Of a stretch of DNA of 64,000 nt, positions 1 through 12,131 are shown piece after piece. Source of the DNA: Cylicocyclus nassatus (taxonomy: Eukaryota; Nematoda; Chromadorea; Rhabditida; Strongylidae); contig CATQJL010000305.1 of assembly GCA_958299035.1 (NCBI GenBank), positions 66,483,618-66,547,617 on the forward strand, in the 5' to 3' direction. The translations under genes and the position numbers were made by a program. Position 1 is the stretch's first letter. Each line of letters begins with the position of its first letter. Below the pieces are notes generated by a model. It was not told the origin of the DNA. It did not search any database and saw nothing but the letters and a program-made list of their open reading frames with translations.

Positions 1-622
1 AACAAAGAAAGCTCGTACTTCAATGAGTTAAGCAAAAGAAGGTACGGGATAGTGTACCCACAACAACGAAAAAAGATGCATTTAAATGCGAGTAAATTAT
101 ACGGCTATGAATTGGAATGCCAGGTGAATAGCAGTGGGGACTGCTATCGCTCAAGGATAATCGGAGCGGTTCAAGCGAGGATATTGGTCTAGCTAGGTAT
201 CCACCAACCTAACTCCCCAAGCCTTGAACAGACCTGACAAATTCAAAAAACAAAGATGTGATCAAAAAGTAGATAAACTTTTCTATTCAAAGGTATTTTT
301 GTAAGTCAATACGTTCACAGATGAAGCAGTTACGGATTTTCAAAATCGCAGCAGAACTTTTGAATCAACCTAATATAAAAGTCTCATGTGGAAAATGCTC
401 GCGTGAGCAAGTTAGGCTTTTACAGGAATTTTTTACGAAATTACGATTTTCTTGATTTTTCATGCAGTTGAATCTTTTTGGTTTCTGGCTTCATACTCGC
501 GGTGGACTGGAGTCGGTGCAGAATTCTTTGCTCTGCAGAATGGTACTTTGAAAGTCTAGAAAAAAAGTGTGTGTGTTATTGCGGGCCAGAGTTAAAACGG
601 ACGGAACTTATGGGACATCCGA
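1..622. other. Stretch with no recognised feature
   Basis: AT-rich sequence. No splice-compatible coding exon, RNA gene or repeat shared with the rest of the window was seen. Confidence 0.4.
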
Positions 623-1297
623 TATAGGGCGTCCTAAAAGTAAGTACACACTTTTTGATCGTCAATATCTCTCTTCCGAATTGGTTTTTCTTAGCAGTCA
701 AGTACCACTCTGTAGAGGAGGCTTCAACTTAGATTAGCAGTATCGACCGAATCCGAGTCGTTCTTAGTGTAGGATTACAATAAGAGCTTCCAGCATGTGG
801 AACCATTGTGAAATGCCACCTGACAGATTTTTTCAAAAAAATCTGAAAAATCATGTACTAGGGTTTTCGCGCTCGCTGATTCCACACACAACTTTTTACG
901 TGTTTTCAGCTTTTTTGACGATGTAATCGCCTTTATTGACATATACTGGTAATTCGGTTGTCACATTCACCTGGGATAACTAGTAAAGAAGCGTCACAGT
1001 AAAGTGGAAATTTTGGAAATTTCATATTCGAAATCAGCGGCTTTCATAACCATAATATAAGAGTTTTTGGCTTGTTTGGTTTTGTTCCGAGGCAGAATGT
1101 GGCTTCCAATGGCCCAAAATCCTTGTTGAAGCTACAGTAATCTTACAGTAATGAAAAGCAATCGGTGATTCGCTCGAACTGTAAATTTAAGTTGAAGTTT
1201 CCTCTACAGAATGGCACTCAAATAGCAGAAAAAGACGCAGTGGAATGACCAAGAATAACGATTGAAAAGTGTGTACGTACTTTTGGGACACCCTGTA
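623..1297. mobile_element. Non-autonomous TIR element, family M1, copy 1
   Basis: The ends read TATAGGGCGTCCTAAAAG on the left and the inverse of TACAGGGTGTCCCAAAAG on the right, next to TA dinucleotides. Interior blocks (GTAGAGGAGGCTTCAACTTA near the left end; a related block inverted near the right) recur in the copies at 12132-12818 and 22553-23234. All three are 675-687 bp with no coding capacity. TA target and CAGGGTGTCCC-type ends fit a Tc1/mariner-derived MITE; that class assignment is inference. Confidence 0.75.
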
Positions 1298-1310
1298 TTG
1301 TGATAAATGT

Positions 1311-2142
1311 AATAGGTTGGAAACTAAGTTTTGCAACTGGTCTCATAACTCTCCTCTCACTCAACATGGTGCACTCAAATTTTGCCACTGCTTTGGTTAT
1401 TACGTAGGCTACAAGCGCAGCTGCTGTCCTACGAAATTCTGACGTCGCAGTGAGGGTTACGGTAGGTGCATGGTATGAAGGGAAAAATTCAAAATCTGAC
1501 GGATTTGGCTGGAACTTGGCATAGGGGGTTATCCGACATGCTGATCACGAAAACGATACTGAAATTGCGTGATAAGGGCTTTTTTGTAGGATTACTGAAG
1601 GTGTACGATATGGGGTCTCACTCTAAACAAGGAAAAGGGCGTTGATTCAACAAATGAATGTGAGATTTGCGTTTGGCAGGTCAAATAACCTTACTATGCA
1701 AAGTCTTGGCGGAATTTGAGCTTCGGAATCTTTAGTTATTGACGGTTGTCCTAGCAGCTGTTGCGTACATCGACTCGTTCGATTTTATGAGGACGCGAAA
1801 TCTCGACATGCCCCTAAATTGTGTTTCTTTCTTAATAGGCCAAAGGAGGTCAACCTCCAGCAATAATTTGTAGACGAATCCGGATTACTGCGCATGGCCT
1901 AGGCTGCCAAAGTCTTCATTTTAGCTTAAAACCCCAAAAATTCTCAAATTTCACTAGTTTTCGAAAAACGCCTGAAGCTTTTCTATTTCGTGTTCAAAAT
2001 TTAGACACAAATTTAGACATTTAGACACATTTGTACACACTTGTAGCTCACATTGCCTTCTATATAATGCCAAAGTTTGAGTGCGCCATATCCAAAGAGA
2101 GTGAAGCTATGAAACCAGTTGCAAAACTTAGTTTCCAACCTA
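1311..2142. mobile_element. Mariner-like non-autonomous element
   Basis: Inverted ends of about 75 bp: the left begins AATAGGTTGGAAACTAAG and the right is its inverse, ending in CTTAGTTTCCAACCTAATA. TTAGGTTG-type ends are known from mariner transposons. No transposase ORF was found in the roughly 700-bp interior, so it is a deletion derivative or MITE. It starts 14 bp after the preceding element. Confidence 0.7.
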
Positions 2143-2290
2143 ATATATTGTATAGATGTCCTTACTATAACATACACTGGATTTCTTCAAGCGCTAAGGC
2201 AGACTTTTCTGCGTCCCTCTTGTCCTTAACCCCATGCGTCAAGAAAGGTCCAGTTGCTGAAGGATTCCAGAAAAGGGAATGCGAAAGTAT

Positions 2291-3694
2291 AAGGCTGGGT
2301 TCATACTGATTCCCATGTTCTGGAACTGTTCCCGCACAGTTCTCGCACTGTGCTGGAACTGTGCGGGAACTGTGCGGGAACAGTTCCAGAACTGTGCTGC
2401 ATGCGCTGCAGCCGCCCCGCACCGTTCTGAACGACGGGAGTTGGAGAATTTTCACCGTTCTCAACGGTTTTTCTTCCAGATTTCGCTCATTTTGGCCTTA
2501 TTCCTCCACCCCGCCTTTTTGATCAGCAGAACTTCGAACTCGAAGAGGGGTTGAAGAATGAGCGCTTTTCTGCGCCGTGTATTCGGAAAGATGGGCTATC
2601 TTGCGATTGTTCATTCTGTCTTCGTGTTTTTTGCTCAAAACTAGTTCATTTGTTCCAGGAAGCGGCTGCCTAGTTTCCATAGCCATCTGCCACGAATTAG
2701 GGAGTAGGAGAAATCCTGAAATTGCATGGGTTGGGACTTGTCTGTTGTTTTTCATGATTTTGGGCGTTCTCAGCCTTGTTCGTTTTTCCATGTCGTTGCT
2801 TCTCCGTTCTTTCTTCTACCCCGCTTCTCCTAGTGTTGAGAAAAGCTGTGAATTTGAAGCGGGTTTGAGAATTGAACGCTGTTCTGCTCCATGTATCCGG
2901 GAATATGGACCTTCGTGCGCTCGTCCATTCTCTCATTGCTATTTTTGTTCAGACCTACTTCATGTGTACTAACAAGTCGCTGCGTAGTCTCGCATCTGTA
3001 CTGAAATTGAAATAGACAAGTCTCTAGAACACATGAAGTAGACCTGAACAAAAATGGCAGAGAAGATGGACGAGCGCACGAAGTCCATCTTCCCGGATAC
3101 ATGAAGCAGAACAGAGTTCAATTCTCAACCCCGCTTCAAATTCACAGCTTTTCTCAACACAAGGAGAAGCGGGGTAGAAGAAAGAACGGAGAAGCAACGA
3201 CATGGAAAAACGAACAAGGCTAAGAACGCCCAAAATCATGAAAAACAACAGACAAGTCCCAACTCATGCAATTTCAGGATTTCTCCTACTCCCTAATTCG
3301 TGACAGATGGCGATGGAAACTAGGCAGCCGCTTTCTGGAACAAATGAACTAGTTTTGAGCAAAAAACACGAAGACAGAATGGACAATCGCACGATAGCCC
3401 ACCTTTCCGAGTACACGGCGCAGAAAAGCGCTCATTCTTCAACCCCTGTTCGAGTTCGAAGTTCTGCTGATCAAAAAGGGAAGCGGGGTGGAGGAATAAG
3501 GCCAAACGAGCGAAATCTGGATGAAAAACCGTTGAGAACGGTCAAAATTCTCCAGCTCCCGCCGTTCAGAACGGTGCGGGGCGGCTGCAGCGCATGCAGC
3601 ACAGTTCTGGAACTGTTCCCGCACAGTTCCAGCACAGTGCGAGAACTGTGCGGGAACAGTTCCAGAATATGGGAATCAGTATGAACCCAGCCTA
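2291..3694. mobile_element. 1.4-kb palindromic fold-back element
   Basis: The left half (2291-2990) is repeated in inverted orientation as the right half (about 3005-3694). The outer ends are AAGGCTGGGTTCATACTGAT and its inverse. Just inside lies a dyad-rich tract built on GGAACTGTTC and GTGCGGGAAC units, followed by several hundred bases of near-perfect pairing. Short ORFs in both halves are mirror shadows of one another. A decayed relative lies at 30780-32160. Confidence 0.85.
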
Positions 3695-4208
3695 AGTGAC
3701 TAAGAAATTGCGCAGGGGTGGTATGTGTGCATGCTAAACAAAAACTAGATTCTTGATTTATCGATTACCTATCGGCTGCTATCAATTACTTGCTGCACTT
3801 GCTATGTGTTGAAATAGCAATGTGCCATGGTGGTTGGAGTGGTTGTTACGGAAGTACTCCAACTATCGATCTCGTTTTCGGCGTGAGTTCAGTTTGCAAG
3901 ACGAGCTTAAAGTTTCAACATCACTCAACGGCTTTCTGTTACCTTCACTCTACACCATAGTCTATCTAGCCTCCTTTTGGAAAGTTCATATTCCTTTTAC
4001 GCACAAGTTTTAGAAACTATAGAAAACTCATTTTTGATCATTTTCCTGCTCCACAATCTTGCGCGCCTAAGTCCATGTACAATTCCAGGCGGCAATCGCC
4101 AAGCGACTAAATTATATCACTTTATAGGCATAAAATATAACATACTGGAATTTCAAGATAAAAATACTATTTTATTAAAAAAAAAACAAGAACACGAAAA
4201 AAGGTGCA
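3695..4208. other. Stretch with no recognised feature
   Basis: AT-rich sequence between the palindrome and the hairpin/LINE. No supported gene. Confidence 0.35.
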
Positions 4209-4284
4209 ATTGGCAAAATATTCTGTGTAAAGCAGGTTTGCTAAGATCATCTAACAAACCTGTTTGGCACAGAATTTTGCCAAT
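4209..4284 (+). ncRNA. Candidate miRNA-like hairpin
   Basis: A 76-nt segment folds into one stem: the 5' arm ATTGGCAAAAT...TCTGTG...CAGGTTTG pairs with the 3' arm CAAACCTG...CACAGA...ATTTTGCCAAT. There is a 2-nt bulge, a 5-nt internal loop and a loop of about 14 nt, which is the size and shape of a nematode pre-miRNA. It lies just upstream of a LINE remnant, so a short fold-back repeat is the main alternative. Expression cannot be judged from sequence. Confidence 0.25.
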
Positions 4285-4299
4285 ACGAACAATGCCAAG

Positions 4300-5867
4300 G
4301 TTTAATACATTACATTGTTATCTTGGCTTGCGTCCTATCTTCAAGATCGAGGCATGACTGTTCGAGTTGGGAACAGTTATTCGAAGCGATTTTGCTGTGA
4401 TAGTGGAGTCCCTCAGGGAGGGATACTTCCTCCTCTTTTCTTCTTAACCTATACCGCAGAGTTGCCTTCTGTGCTTAGAACTCATCCAAATATCAAAATT
4501 CAAGTTTTTGCTGCCGATGTTGAAATCTATTTTTGCTACAATGAGGAAGAGTACTCTGAAGCATATACAGCGATTTCTTCTGCAATAGAAAAAATGATTT
4601 TTTGGTCTAAGAAGTGGGATCTTCCCGTTAATGCACTCAAATCCAAAGTGCTCCATATCGGCAACTCTGAATTACGTGACTATTTCTGTGACGGGGTCGT
4701 CCTGGAGCGCTGTAGCAATACAAAAGATCTTGGCATTTTTGTAGATGATCAGCTAAATTTTAATTTCCACTTTGATTCAGTGGTTAAAAAGGCTCTGTCA
4801 GCGCTGTTCGTTCTACTAAGAAGCTTTCAGAGCAATGACCCAGTGCTCCTTGTGCGGCTCTATAAGACATACGTTTTGCCACATTTAGAATATGCATTAC
4901 CGGTCTGGAGTCCATTTTTAAAGAAGAACATTGAAAAGTTAAAGAAGGTCCAGAAACCATTTACCAGAATTCTCTACTACAGATGTTATCCCAGACCGGA
5001 TTATCCTCAAACTCTGCCATCGTACAATATTAGACTGGCTACGCTCAAATTGCATAGCCTGAAATATAGACGCATATGTAATGACTTAGCCCTATATTTT
5101 CGCATTCTTAGACTTGAAACAAGACTAAGTCCTAGCCGTTACGGGATTTTCAGACCTTGTGGGAGAACTGGCGGTTTCGGTTTGTCTTACAGGAAGTTAG
5201 AACGTAAAAAGTTGTCAATAGCTTTTAATTCTTTTGTGTGCCGTTCCGCCAGATGGCTCAATCTTTTACCATGCGAAATTATCTCGTCCAAGAATTCTGC
5301 AGAGTTTCGAAAAAAAAATTAGCTTCCATAAATGTTCTGCAGACTTTGAGAATCGCTGATGTTTAGCCTGCTGTATTCATACTGCACATCTTTTTTTGGA
5401 ATTTTTTTTTGCACACCATGCCGAAGGAAAAACAAAACAAAAAAATTCTTTCTTTTTGACCCTTTATCAGGCATGACTACAGCAACGAAATCATTTCTAT
5501 CGTTCTTCTAAGATATCCAGACAGGTTTGCAGTCTCTTCGCTCAGCCGTTTGACGAAACTGAAGTTGGCGCGCCTCACTTCCTTGAAATTCCCCCTTCTC
5601 GCTCGCCCAGGGTCCCTGGCGGATTCGTCCGCAAAGGGTTAAGTGGTCAGCCAGCCCTGGTAAGTGCGGTCATCCAACGCGTCCGGGTAAGGGAACAAGA
5701 TTTCGGCAGAGGAATACTCGCCACAGAAGAAGGAGAACGACCTGCACTTCGGGCGGAGCATTTTACCTGCCTCACCTGTCTATCATGAACACTTGTGTAA
5801 CATTTCGTGTGATAATATTTCCTGCTACTGATTACTTGTGTTCTTTTTGGCACACTTTTGGTGTATT

Positions 5868-5899
<32 letters not shown>

Positions 5900-5905
5900 A
5901 TTAAC
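4300..5905 (+). mobile_element. CR1-like LINE, 5'-truncated, reverse transcriptase inactive
   Basis: The ORF at 4315-5322 carries the second half of a non-LTR reverse transcriptase: a GVPQG motif at about residue 33, a degenerate active site (FAADVEIY where FADD is expected) and the downstream thumb signature LYKTYVLPHLEYA...VWSP, typical of CR1/jockey-type LINEs. The endonuclease and the front of the RT are absent. The 3' end is a tandem AAAT tail at about 5868-5902, as expected for a CR1-like terminus. Loss of the catalytic Asp and the 5' truncation make it a dead copy. Confidence 0.8.
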
Positions 5906-6970
5906 GACCATGCAAATTTTTAGTTGCCTTCCTTTTGGGACCATAGCCTTTTACGAAAAAGGCAACATTTTACAGATAAAATCACGGATAATGTCATCCA
6001 CAGTGTATCTAAAGCAATTGTGAAAAAAAAGATGGATGTTATTTCTTAATCCAGCTCAAAAGAAAATCTGTGGAGTGATTTCCTGCAAACTTAGCAATCA
6101 TATCGGAGAAATTGATACCTTGAAACACGATGTGTGTCAAGCGGTCCTACACGGTAGTCACTGCTTGGCACACCATGTGATTCAAGCGGTCGTCAATGTG
6201 TTCAAGAAAGTGGAACTTGGAAGATAAAGCTGCAGTTTTTGCTCCACTGCAAGTCTCAAACCCTTTGGGTCAGTGCAGTCCTCTCCCCTCCCAGTGTTAT
6301 CCATCTACTTGACGCACCACAACTACTGGAGCGAGTCTTCAAACACAAAGAGATGACCAAAAGGCTTAACTTCTCGAAAACGAGATCTTCCGGGCTACTG
6401 GAGGCGCTATCAGCACGACGATATTGGAAAACTGATAACAAACTAACCCGCGAGGCACAAATCGCTTTTCGCGCGGCTATATACCTTGTGTCTGCAACAC
6501 GCTCCCAGACAATTGCATCGGGAAGTTCGCGGGTGCTTGCTCGGCCACAAATCATCCATGCCGCAAGCTGCCCGGTATAAACCGATATTAGACCCGATAA
6601 GTGACCGCGGCGCATCCTGTAAGGCCCGTCCGATAGTCGACCCGATTAGCATGCTTGTGAGGCTTAGGAAGAGTGAAAAATCTTTTGGATTGTCTTTCAT
6701 AACAACGACTTGATGCAAATTGAGCAACTTGTTAGCTCATCGACATCATCTAATGTCGTCGATAACACTCATCCGACTCTGAAGTTCGTTTCGTAAGCAT
6801 AAAAATTTAACTGTCAGACAGGACCAAACCCGAGAAGCGCTTACCGATTCTCACAAACACTTAGGGTAGCCCCATCACTGCGGCGTACCCTACGCGGGTG
6901 CGCCTTAACCTACACCGTGTAAGATGTACGGCCTTCAATAAGACCCGCGGCTCGCCGAGTGAGGTGATTG
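5906..6970. other. Stretch with no recognised gene
   Basis: Short ORFs occur on both strands but none has splice or family support. The 3' flank of the minus-strand hydrolase gene begins beyond this stretch. Confidence 0.35.
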
Positions 6971-7115
6971 GGCCGCGACTCTCCCGATAATCTCTTCCCA
7001 ATTTCAACTTTGGCCGCGGCGTCCCGGTAAAATTTACATGGGCCGCGGCGTGCGCGGATAAAATTTCAAGGGCCGCGGCGCGCTATGTAACACGCTTTGA
7101 GGCCGCGAACTTTCC
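6971..7115. repeat. GC-rich tandem repeat of about 30 bp
   Basis: Units starting GGCCGCG occur at 6971, 7012, 7041, 7071 and 7101. The middle ones follow GGCCGCGGCG + GGTAAAATTT-like sequence. Spacing is 41, 29, 30 and 30 bp. The tract is far more GC-rich than its surroundings and lies about 170 bp past the stop codon of the hydrolase gene. Confidence 0.6.
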
Positions 7116-7287
7116 AATGTCTGAGTCAGCAGGACGGGTCCGGGCGCGAATACAGTACCGCTCCCGGCAACGCGACAACCATCTCTTCCGGCGCTAGTGC
7201 AGTACTATCGAAACCTAAGTCGCTTTGCACAAAGGCTGTTTGAGTCGCAAGAAACTTTATCGCAAAATTAACAAAATATTACAATTT

Positions 7288-8328
7288 TTATGATCCCCTA
7301 TAAGTCGAATAACCGTACGGACTCAGCGTTAGAGGAACGTGATAATGTTGACTGGCATCCGAAACGTTGAAAACTACCTGAATGATGGTAGTAATAGTAC
7401 TACAGTAGTGAAATTACGAGGGTTAATATCTAGTGCGTTGTGCCTTACCTCCACATAGGGGTAGAATGTTTGGACTCCAATTGCCTTATAGTAGTCACCA
7501 GTCATGAATCTGAGTTTGTAGATTCCTTGCTGCAGTGGCAAATTCGGCGTTACCCAAGGCACTCTTCCGTTCGATTCAGTCACGCTTCAATCAGTTCATC
7601 AGGGAAGTATAGTCGTAATTTCGACTTTTTACGGAAAAGCGAGAGGAGGGAAGATCAAAAGTAGCGAAATGCCAAAAATTATGAAGATTCTTTTATCTAC
7701 ACTAAAAATAAGTCGCCCTATACAGTTTCTCAAAAACCTGTTTGCCATGAAACTAGAAAGCATAGGGCGTACTGTGAATCATTTGGAGGATCTTGAAGTA
7801 ATGTTTCAAAAATTATTCAAAAGTTGACGATGCTCGATTCCTACTGCATGAAAAGGGCTGAAGGAGAAAGGGCCTTTTTGGCTGTTCTATGAATTGCTAT
7901 AATAAGATCAAAAAAATTCTGAGAGAACAAGCACTTGCCGACGAGTTCATACCATTCGAAAGAGCTTTTCAAGTACTTTTAGGTATCTATAAAGAAAGTC
8001 ACATCTTCTTATGATTGAAAACCTTTGAATATGTTTGTTTTCGGAAACAAAAGTGCATCTTTTTTGCTAGATTTTGCACTTTTTGCTAAAAACATTGATA
8101 TAACAGGAAGAAATTGTGGACAAAGTAGGCCACGAACAATCAAATAACTAACCAATTGCCCATAGGCAACCAATCGTTGCTCCCTTCGAGGTATGCAAGT
8201 ATGGTCACTCCTTCAGCTGGTTTTCCGAAAGCGATATCGAGCACATGTGCCGAGATCGAGGCATCTGGAGGTGCCTGCGATTTGCCCAGGGCCATCAATA
8301 ACGCAAGAGTTATTGCGACTATTATCAT
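7288..8328 (-). CDS. Secreted 5-hydroxyisourate hydrolase (transthyretin-related), three exons
   Basis: Exons 8153-8328, 7449-7584 and 7288-7377 join into 133 codons plus TAA. The start ATG at 8326-8328 opens a hydrophobic leader ([19 protein letters not shown]) that reads as a signal peptide. The mature part shows SAHVLD (N-terminal catalytic His), the GIYKLRF...[12 protein letters not shown] core, HYHVP (second His) and the diagnostic C-terminal tetrapeptide YRGS. Length matches the family. These enzymes hydrolyse 5-hydroxyisourate after urate oxidation; the leader suggests secretion or a vesicular location. Donors GTTAGT and GTAAGG are good. The acceptor of exon 2 (AAG at 7585-7587) is weak, so the residue at that junction is uncertain. 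All expected catalytic residues are intact, so it is likely functional. A GATAAA-like poly(A) signal lies shortly after the stop. Confidence 0.88.
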
Positions 8329-10202
8329 CAGCGAGAGAATAATGAGCCCAGAGGATTTTTCTATAAAAACACCACAAGAGTCTTGAATAAATCGGTTAGT
8401 GACGAAGAGTATAGTGCGAAACTTACGGGAATGAATGGTAAACAAAGTTTTCGTGTGTGACAAGCCACACACAATGAGTGATAGTATACAGCGAAACTTA
8501 TAGGATTACAGGAGCGATCTGGTCCAGCGACAAATTATTCAAAATTTGCGTCAAATGTTGAGTGACTATCGCCTAGCGTATCGCCTAGCGCCAAAGTGAT
8601 CTTTCAATGGACGTAAAGAGCAATATTAAGCTTTTTCTTATCAGAAATAATTTGAAACGTTCGAATGATTATATTTCCTTATTTAAATACTCTTATAAGA
8701 GAAGACTCAACGTGCTTCTCTCCTTAATGTACGAATCTTATCATCTTCAACCGCATATGCGCGGCAAAAAGTTTTTCAAAAAGGTCATGTCGAAAAGAGC
8801 AACCGTCACATTGATGTAAACAAACGTGAGCATTTCGTATATGATTTCAGCTGCTAGACATTCCTAAATTTTCTCTTCTCGAATATTGCCGGTTTCAGCA
8901 ATCTTTGACTGTACAAAAAGTTTTTTTACTCACACCAACAATGCTCCGTCGGATGAAAAAGTAGATGAGTGGGTCTTCATGACTAAATCAAAACTCAGCA
9001 ACTGTCCTCTTTCAGAATGAGCCCAAGCCATTGTTTACAAGAAAAATTTTTCAGCTAATTAAGAATTGCACTCTCACTCATACTCAACGTCAGCAGCAAA
9101 GATTATCCCTATTGCATCTTTTGTCAAAGTCTTTTTCTGTTATCGTGTGAAAAACAGTCACATAAACCACTTTTTCTGAGACAATTACTGCATCTACCTG
9201 CTGTTTTGCTGCAGCAGTCCCAGAAAAATAAAACAAAAAATCTAAACGTATTTGTTGAGTAGTGATTGCTGAAGGATGAAATATTAGAAAGAGCAAGGGC
9301 ATCATCACATCACGACATATGTTCAATTTCATTACAATATATGCATGGTTCTCTGTAAAATCAAATGAGAAAGGAGGCAAGCGAAACCTTTTAATGCTTT
9401 TCACTAGCATATACGATCAATCCGCTAGTTTCCTCGATAATGGGCGTTAGAGGGTGATTTGTAACAAGAACAACAACTTTAATCATTTTTCAAAGAAACG
9501 TCTAAGATATATGGGGGACTTTTTTGGAGCATCTTTTCACCAGCCAATGATTTTGTGTAAAAACTTTAGCAATAATGAAATGTTGCTTTGTGCATTGAGG
9601 AAATTGCGATAATTCTCAATTGCCATTTAGGTTTGTCTAAAAATTCTAATCTCGCATTCAGTATCTAATCTCGCATTCAATATTTCCGAAGTTCTTTTCT
9701 CGTTTTGAAAATGGAAGGAGAGTGTAGCTCATTGCCCAAAAGTTTCAATCATTCTCATCCTTGTCATCCTTAGTGCAAAGGAGAAGTAATTTCTGCATAG
9801 GTATGAATGGCAGTACTAGCAAAAATTTGGTGATGATCGCAATAATCAGAATTCAGCCAAACACTTTCGCAATCCCAATCGCCAATTCATATTTCTTTTA
9901 TTTAAAAAAAATTGGTGGAGCGAAACAGCCCATTGAAAATTTTGCGTGACCCATGCTCCATTGGTGGAAGAAGGCAAAACAATTTTTTTCTTCCAAAACC
10001 ACAGGAATGAACTATATTGTCTGGGACATAAAAGGTCGGTACAGATAGGCCCGTAGTAAACCCCCCATCAGGGCATCTTTCTCGACGCGGACCGGCGTTG
10101 ATCTCATCGCGCCTCAGTCTAGCATCCGGCGAGCCATTGATCTGGATGCGGATCGCTTCCGAGGCATCACAATCAAGTGCCTTCTCGAAAAGGGAAACAC
10201 TT
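8329..10202. other. Upstream region of the hydrolase gene; no supported gene
   Basis: A minus-strand ORF at 9090-9410 contains a hydrophobic run followed by a possible donor (CAG|GTAGAT), which could be a first exon of a secreted protein, but no partner exon was found. The rest is AT-rich and unremarkable. Confidence 0.3.
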
Positions 10203-10275
10203 GAGCTGGTTTGGTCGAGCAGGTAAGGGACTGAAATTGAACGCGCGCGTCCATGGTTCGACACCGGCTAGCGCC
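10203..10275 (+). repeat. tRNA-like (SINE-type) segment
   Basis: An A-box-like TGGTCGAGCAGG near 10212 and a B-box-like GGTTCGACACC at 10255-10265 are spaced as in a tRNA. A full cloverleaf does not form. Best read as a tRNA-derived SINE head or tRNA relic. Confidence 0.3.
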
Positions 10276-11382
10276 ACGTTTTTGCTGTATTGCAGGGCGT
10301 CTTTGATAGCGACCACTATCGGAAAATCGATGATGACCGCTATCAAGGATTTCGCCTAGAAAAAACATGGATGACACAAAAACGCATTTTTTGACGAAAA
10401 TTTTATGGAAAATTGAAATAACTGCAACATAAATCCAACGAAATAAATCTACAAATTCTTGCCTTGAGCAGTTTGTCAAAGAAAGAAGTCAGTAAAATCT
10501 ACAAAAAAGAAAAAGAGGTTTTTTTCTTTTCCTCGCCAAAATCAGCTGTTCATCGATCCTCTCCTTTTCGGGCGCGGTTGTGCAGTTTTGCGCCGATTTT
10601 TTCTGCATTTTTTGGCAAAGCTGTGTGTATCGTAAGTTACTCAGGAGCAACTTATGTTAGATGCAGTCACCTCCTGTCTGCGTCACCTCTTCTACACACT
10701 ATTTGGATCACTCTAACATCCGTTCACGTTGAGGTGACTTGAACGTGAACTGATGTGGAAGAGTTGACTGCGGCAGGTGGACAGATGGTCAACTATCAGT
10801 TGACTTGACCATCTTATAGCATGGGAACGTGGACGGTGATCAGTTCACCTCACCTAAGGTGAAATGATGGGATAAGTTGAGTTCACCTCAACTGATCGAG
10901 CTTTACTACGGGCCATAGACTCACAAAAGTCGAAGTTAAATGACTACGATGGGTGACAGAATGTACAATAAATTATAGCAACTAGTAAGAAGCTATTTTT
11001 AGGCAAACGGTTGCTATGGACAACATAGGACATTAGAGAAAGAACTTTATTTGCATTGACCATAATTACAGGCAAGGGTATCAGTACACATCTCCATTGT
11101 AGGTCGTTCTTGGTCGAGACTCGACGAACTAAAGTAAATAAATAAGATGGTGATAGCGAAAATTTTTTCGGCTGGTAAACCTCCTATTTCTCAGAAAATA
11201 CTAAGAATGTGGACAGAAAAAAATTAAGCAAGCTTTGACCTAAAACACTGTAACATAACTTATTGAAGTTTTTTGTTTGTTTCAATTCAGCTGCACAGAT
11301 GACTTCTGCAACAGATATTTCAATAAATTTCAGTATTTCTTGAAATAACAAATATGGATTTTTTGTATGATAAACTACTAAC
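10276..11382. other. No supported gene; cluster of short dyad motifs at 10640-10920
   Basis: Between 10640 and 10920 the motifs GGTGAC/GTCACC, TTGAGGTGA/TCACCTCAA and AGTTGAC recur many times in both orientations, giving several overlapping small hairpins. No coding exon was recognised, although the last exon(s) of the minus-strand membrane gene ending at 11383 should lie here. Confidence 0.35.
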
Positions 11383-11758
11383 CCTTGGAACTTGATGACC
11401 ATATCGTAGACGGAGGAAGTTGTGGTAGTTAAAAATAAATATAATGAAAAGCAAACATGCGAGAAAAGAAAGTAGTACTAAGCCCATGAGTATGCATAGT
11501 ACTGCTTCTTCGTAGTCGTTTGTTTGGTAGTTCTTGGACTGATCGAGAATTCTCCCGAGCATAGCACCTGGAAAGACTATCTTTTTGATAGTAGTCAGAA
11601 ACAGAAGAATATATAACTTGCCAAAAGCTATAAGGTTCATGATCAATCCAAGAACTAATGCAGTGAAGTTAGGAATGACGAATACCGGGCGATAATATTT
11701 GAACGATAGTGCGAGAATGAGAATGGAGAATAGCCAGTAGCTTCCGAATCCAACATAC
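11383..11758 (-). CDS. Internal exon of a four-TM membrane protein (probably LAPTM-like)
   Basis: The exon runs from an AATTCAG acceptor (11759-11761) to a GTTAGT donor (11381-11382) and encodes 125 residues with three hydrophobic segments: SYWLFSILILALSF, the FVIP...ALVLGLIMNLIAF stretch running into KLYILLFL, and AVLCILMGLVLLSF...LLFIIFIF. A basic loop separates the second and third, and the exon ends in an RLRYGHQVPR tail. The RPVF-IP start of TM3 is reminiscent of LAPTM4/5-like nematode proteins. It would continue the first two exons at 15077-15372 on the same strand, but the phases do not match (that gene ends in phase 0; this exon needs two bases). Either a small exon is missing or it belongs to a second gene. 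Confidence 0.55.
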
Positions 11759-12131
11759 CTGAATTACATAACTGAGGTTGTCTGAGGCATCAAAAGGTTA
11801 CAACCATTCTTGTTCATATGATGGAACAATATGCAGCAGGGTGACGAGTGAAAGATTTACACGAATTTGTAGAGTACGAGCTGGCATCCCCGTTTCCACC
11901 CCGTTCTCGAGCCAGTCCATTGTGCTTGATCTCTCATGTAGCAATTACCCTTCTTTCAATTCCGACTTGTCTTGGGTTAGCTTCCTATCGTCCTTACCAT
12001 ATCTCGATGACCAGCAGATCAAAATGAGCCTCACCGCTCATCCTTCATGAGGAAAGGGAAATGGGAAACGTGGAGATGGGAACTGTGAGAAATGTGCAAA
12101 ACACACAAACACACATATTTTCTGCTTTATA

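Noticed and set aside
10114..10479. Minus-strand ORFs of about 120 codons
   Set aside because: Arg/Ser-rich composition over a tRNA-like repetitive segment; two overlapping frames are both open, so there is no evidence for either.
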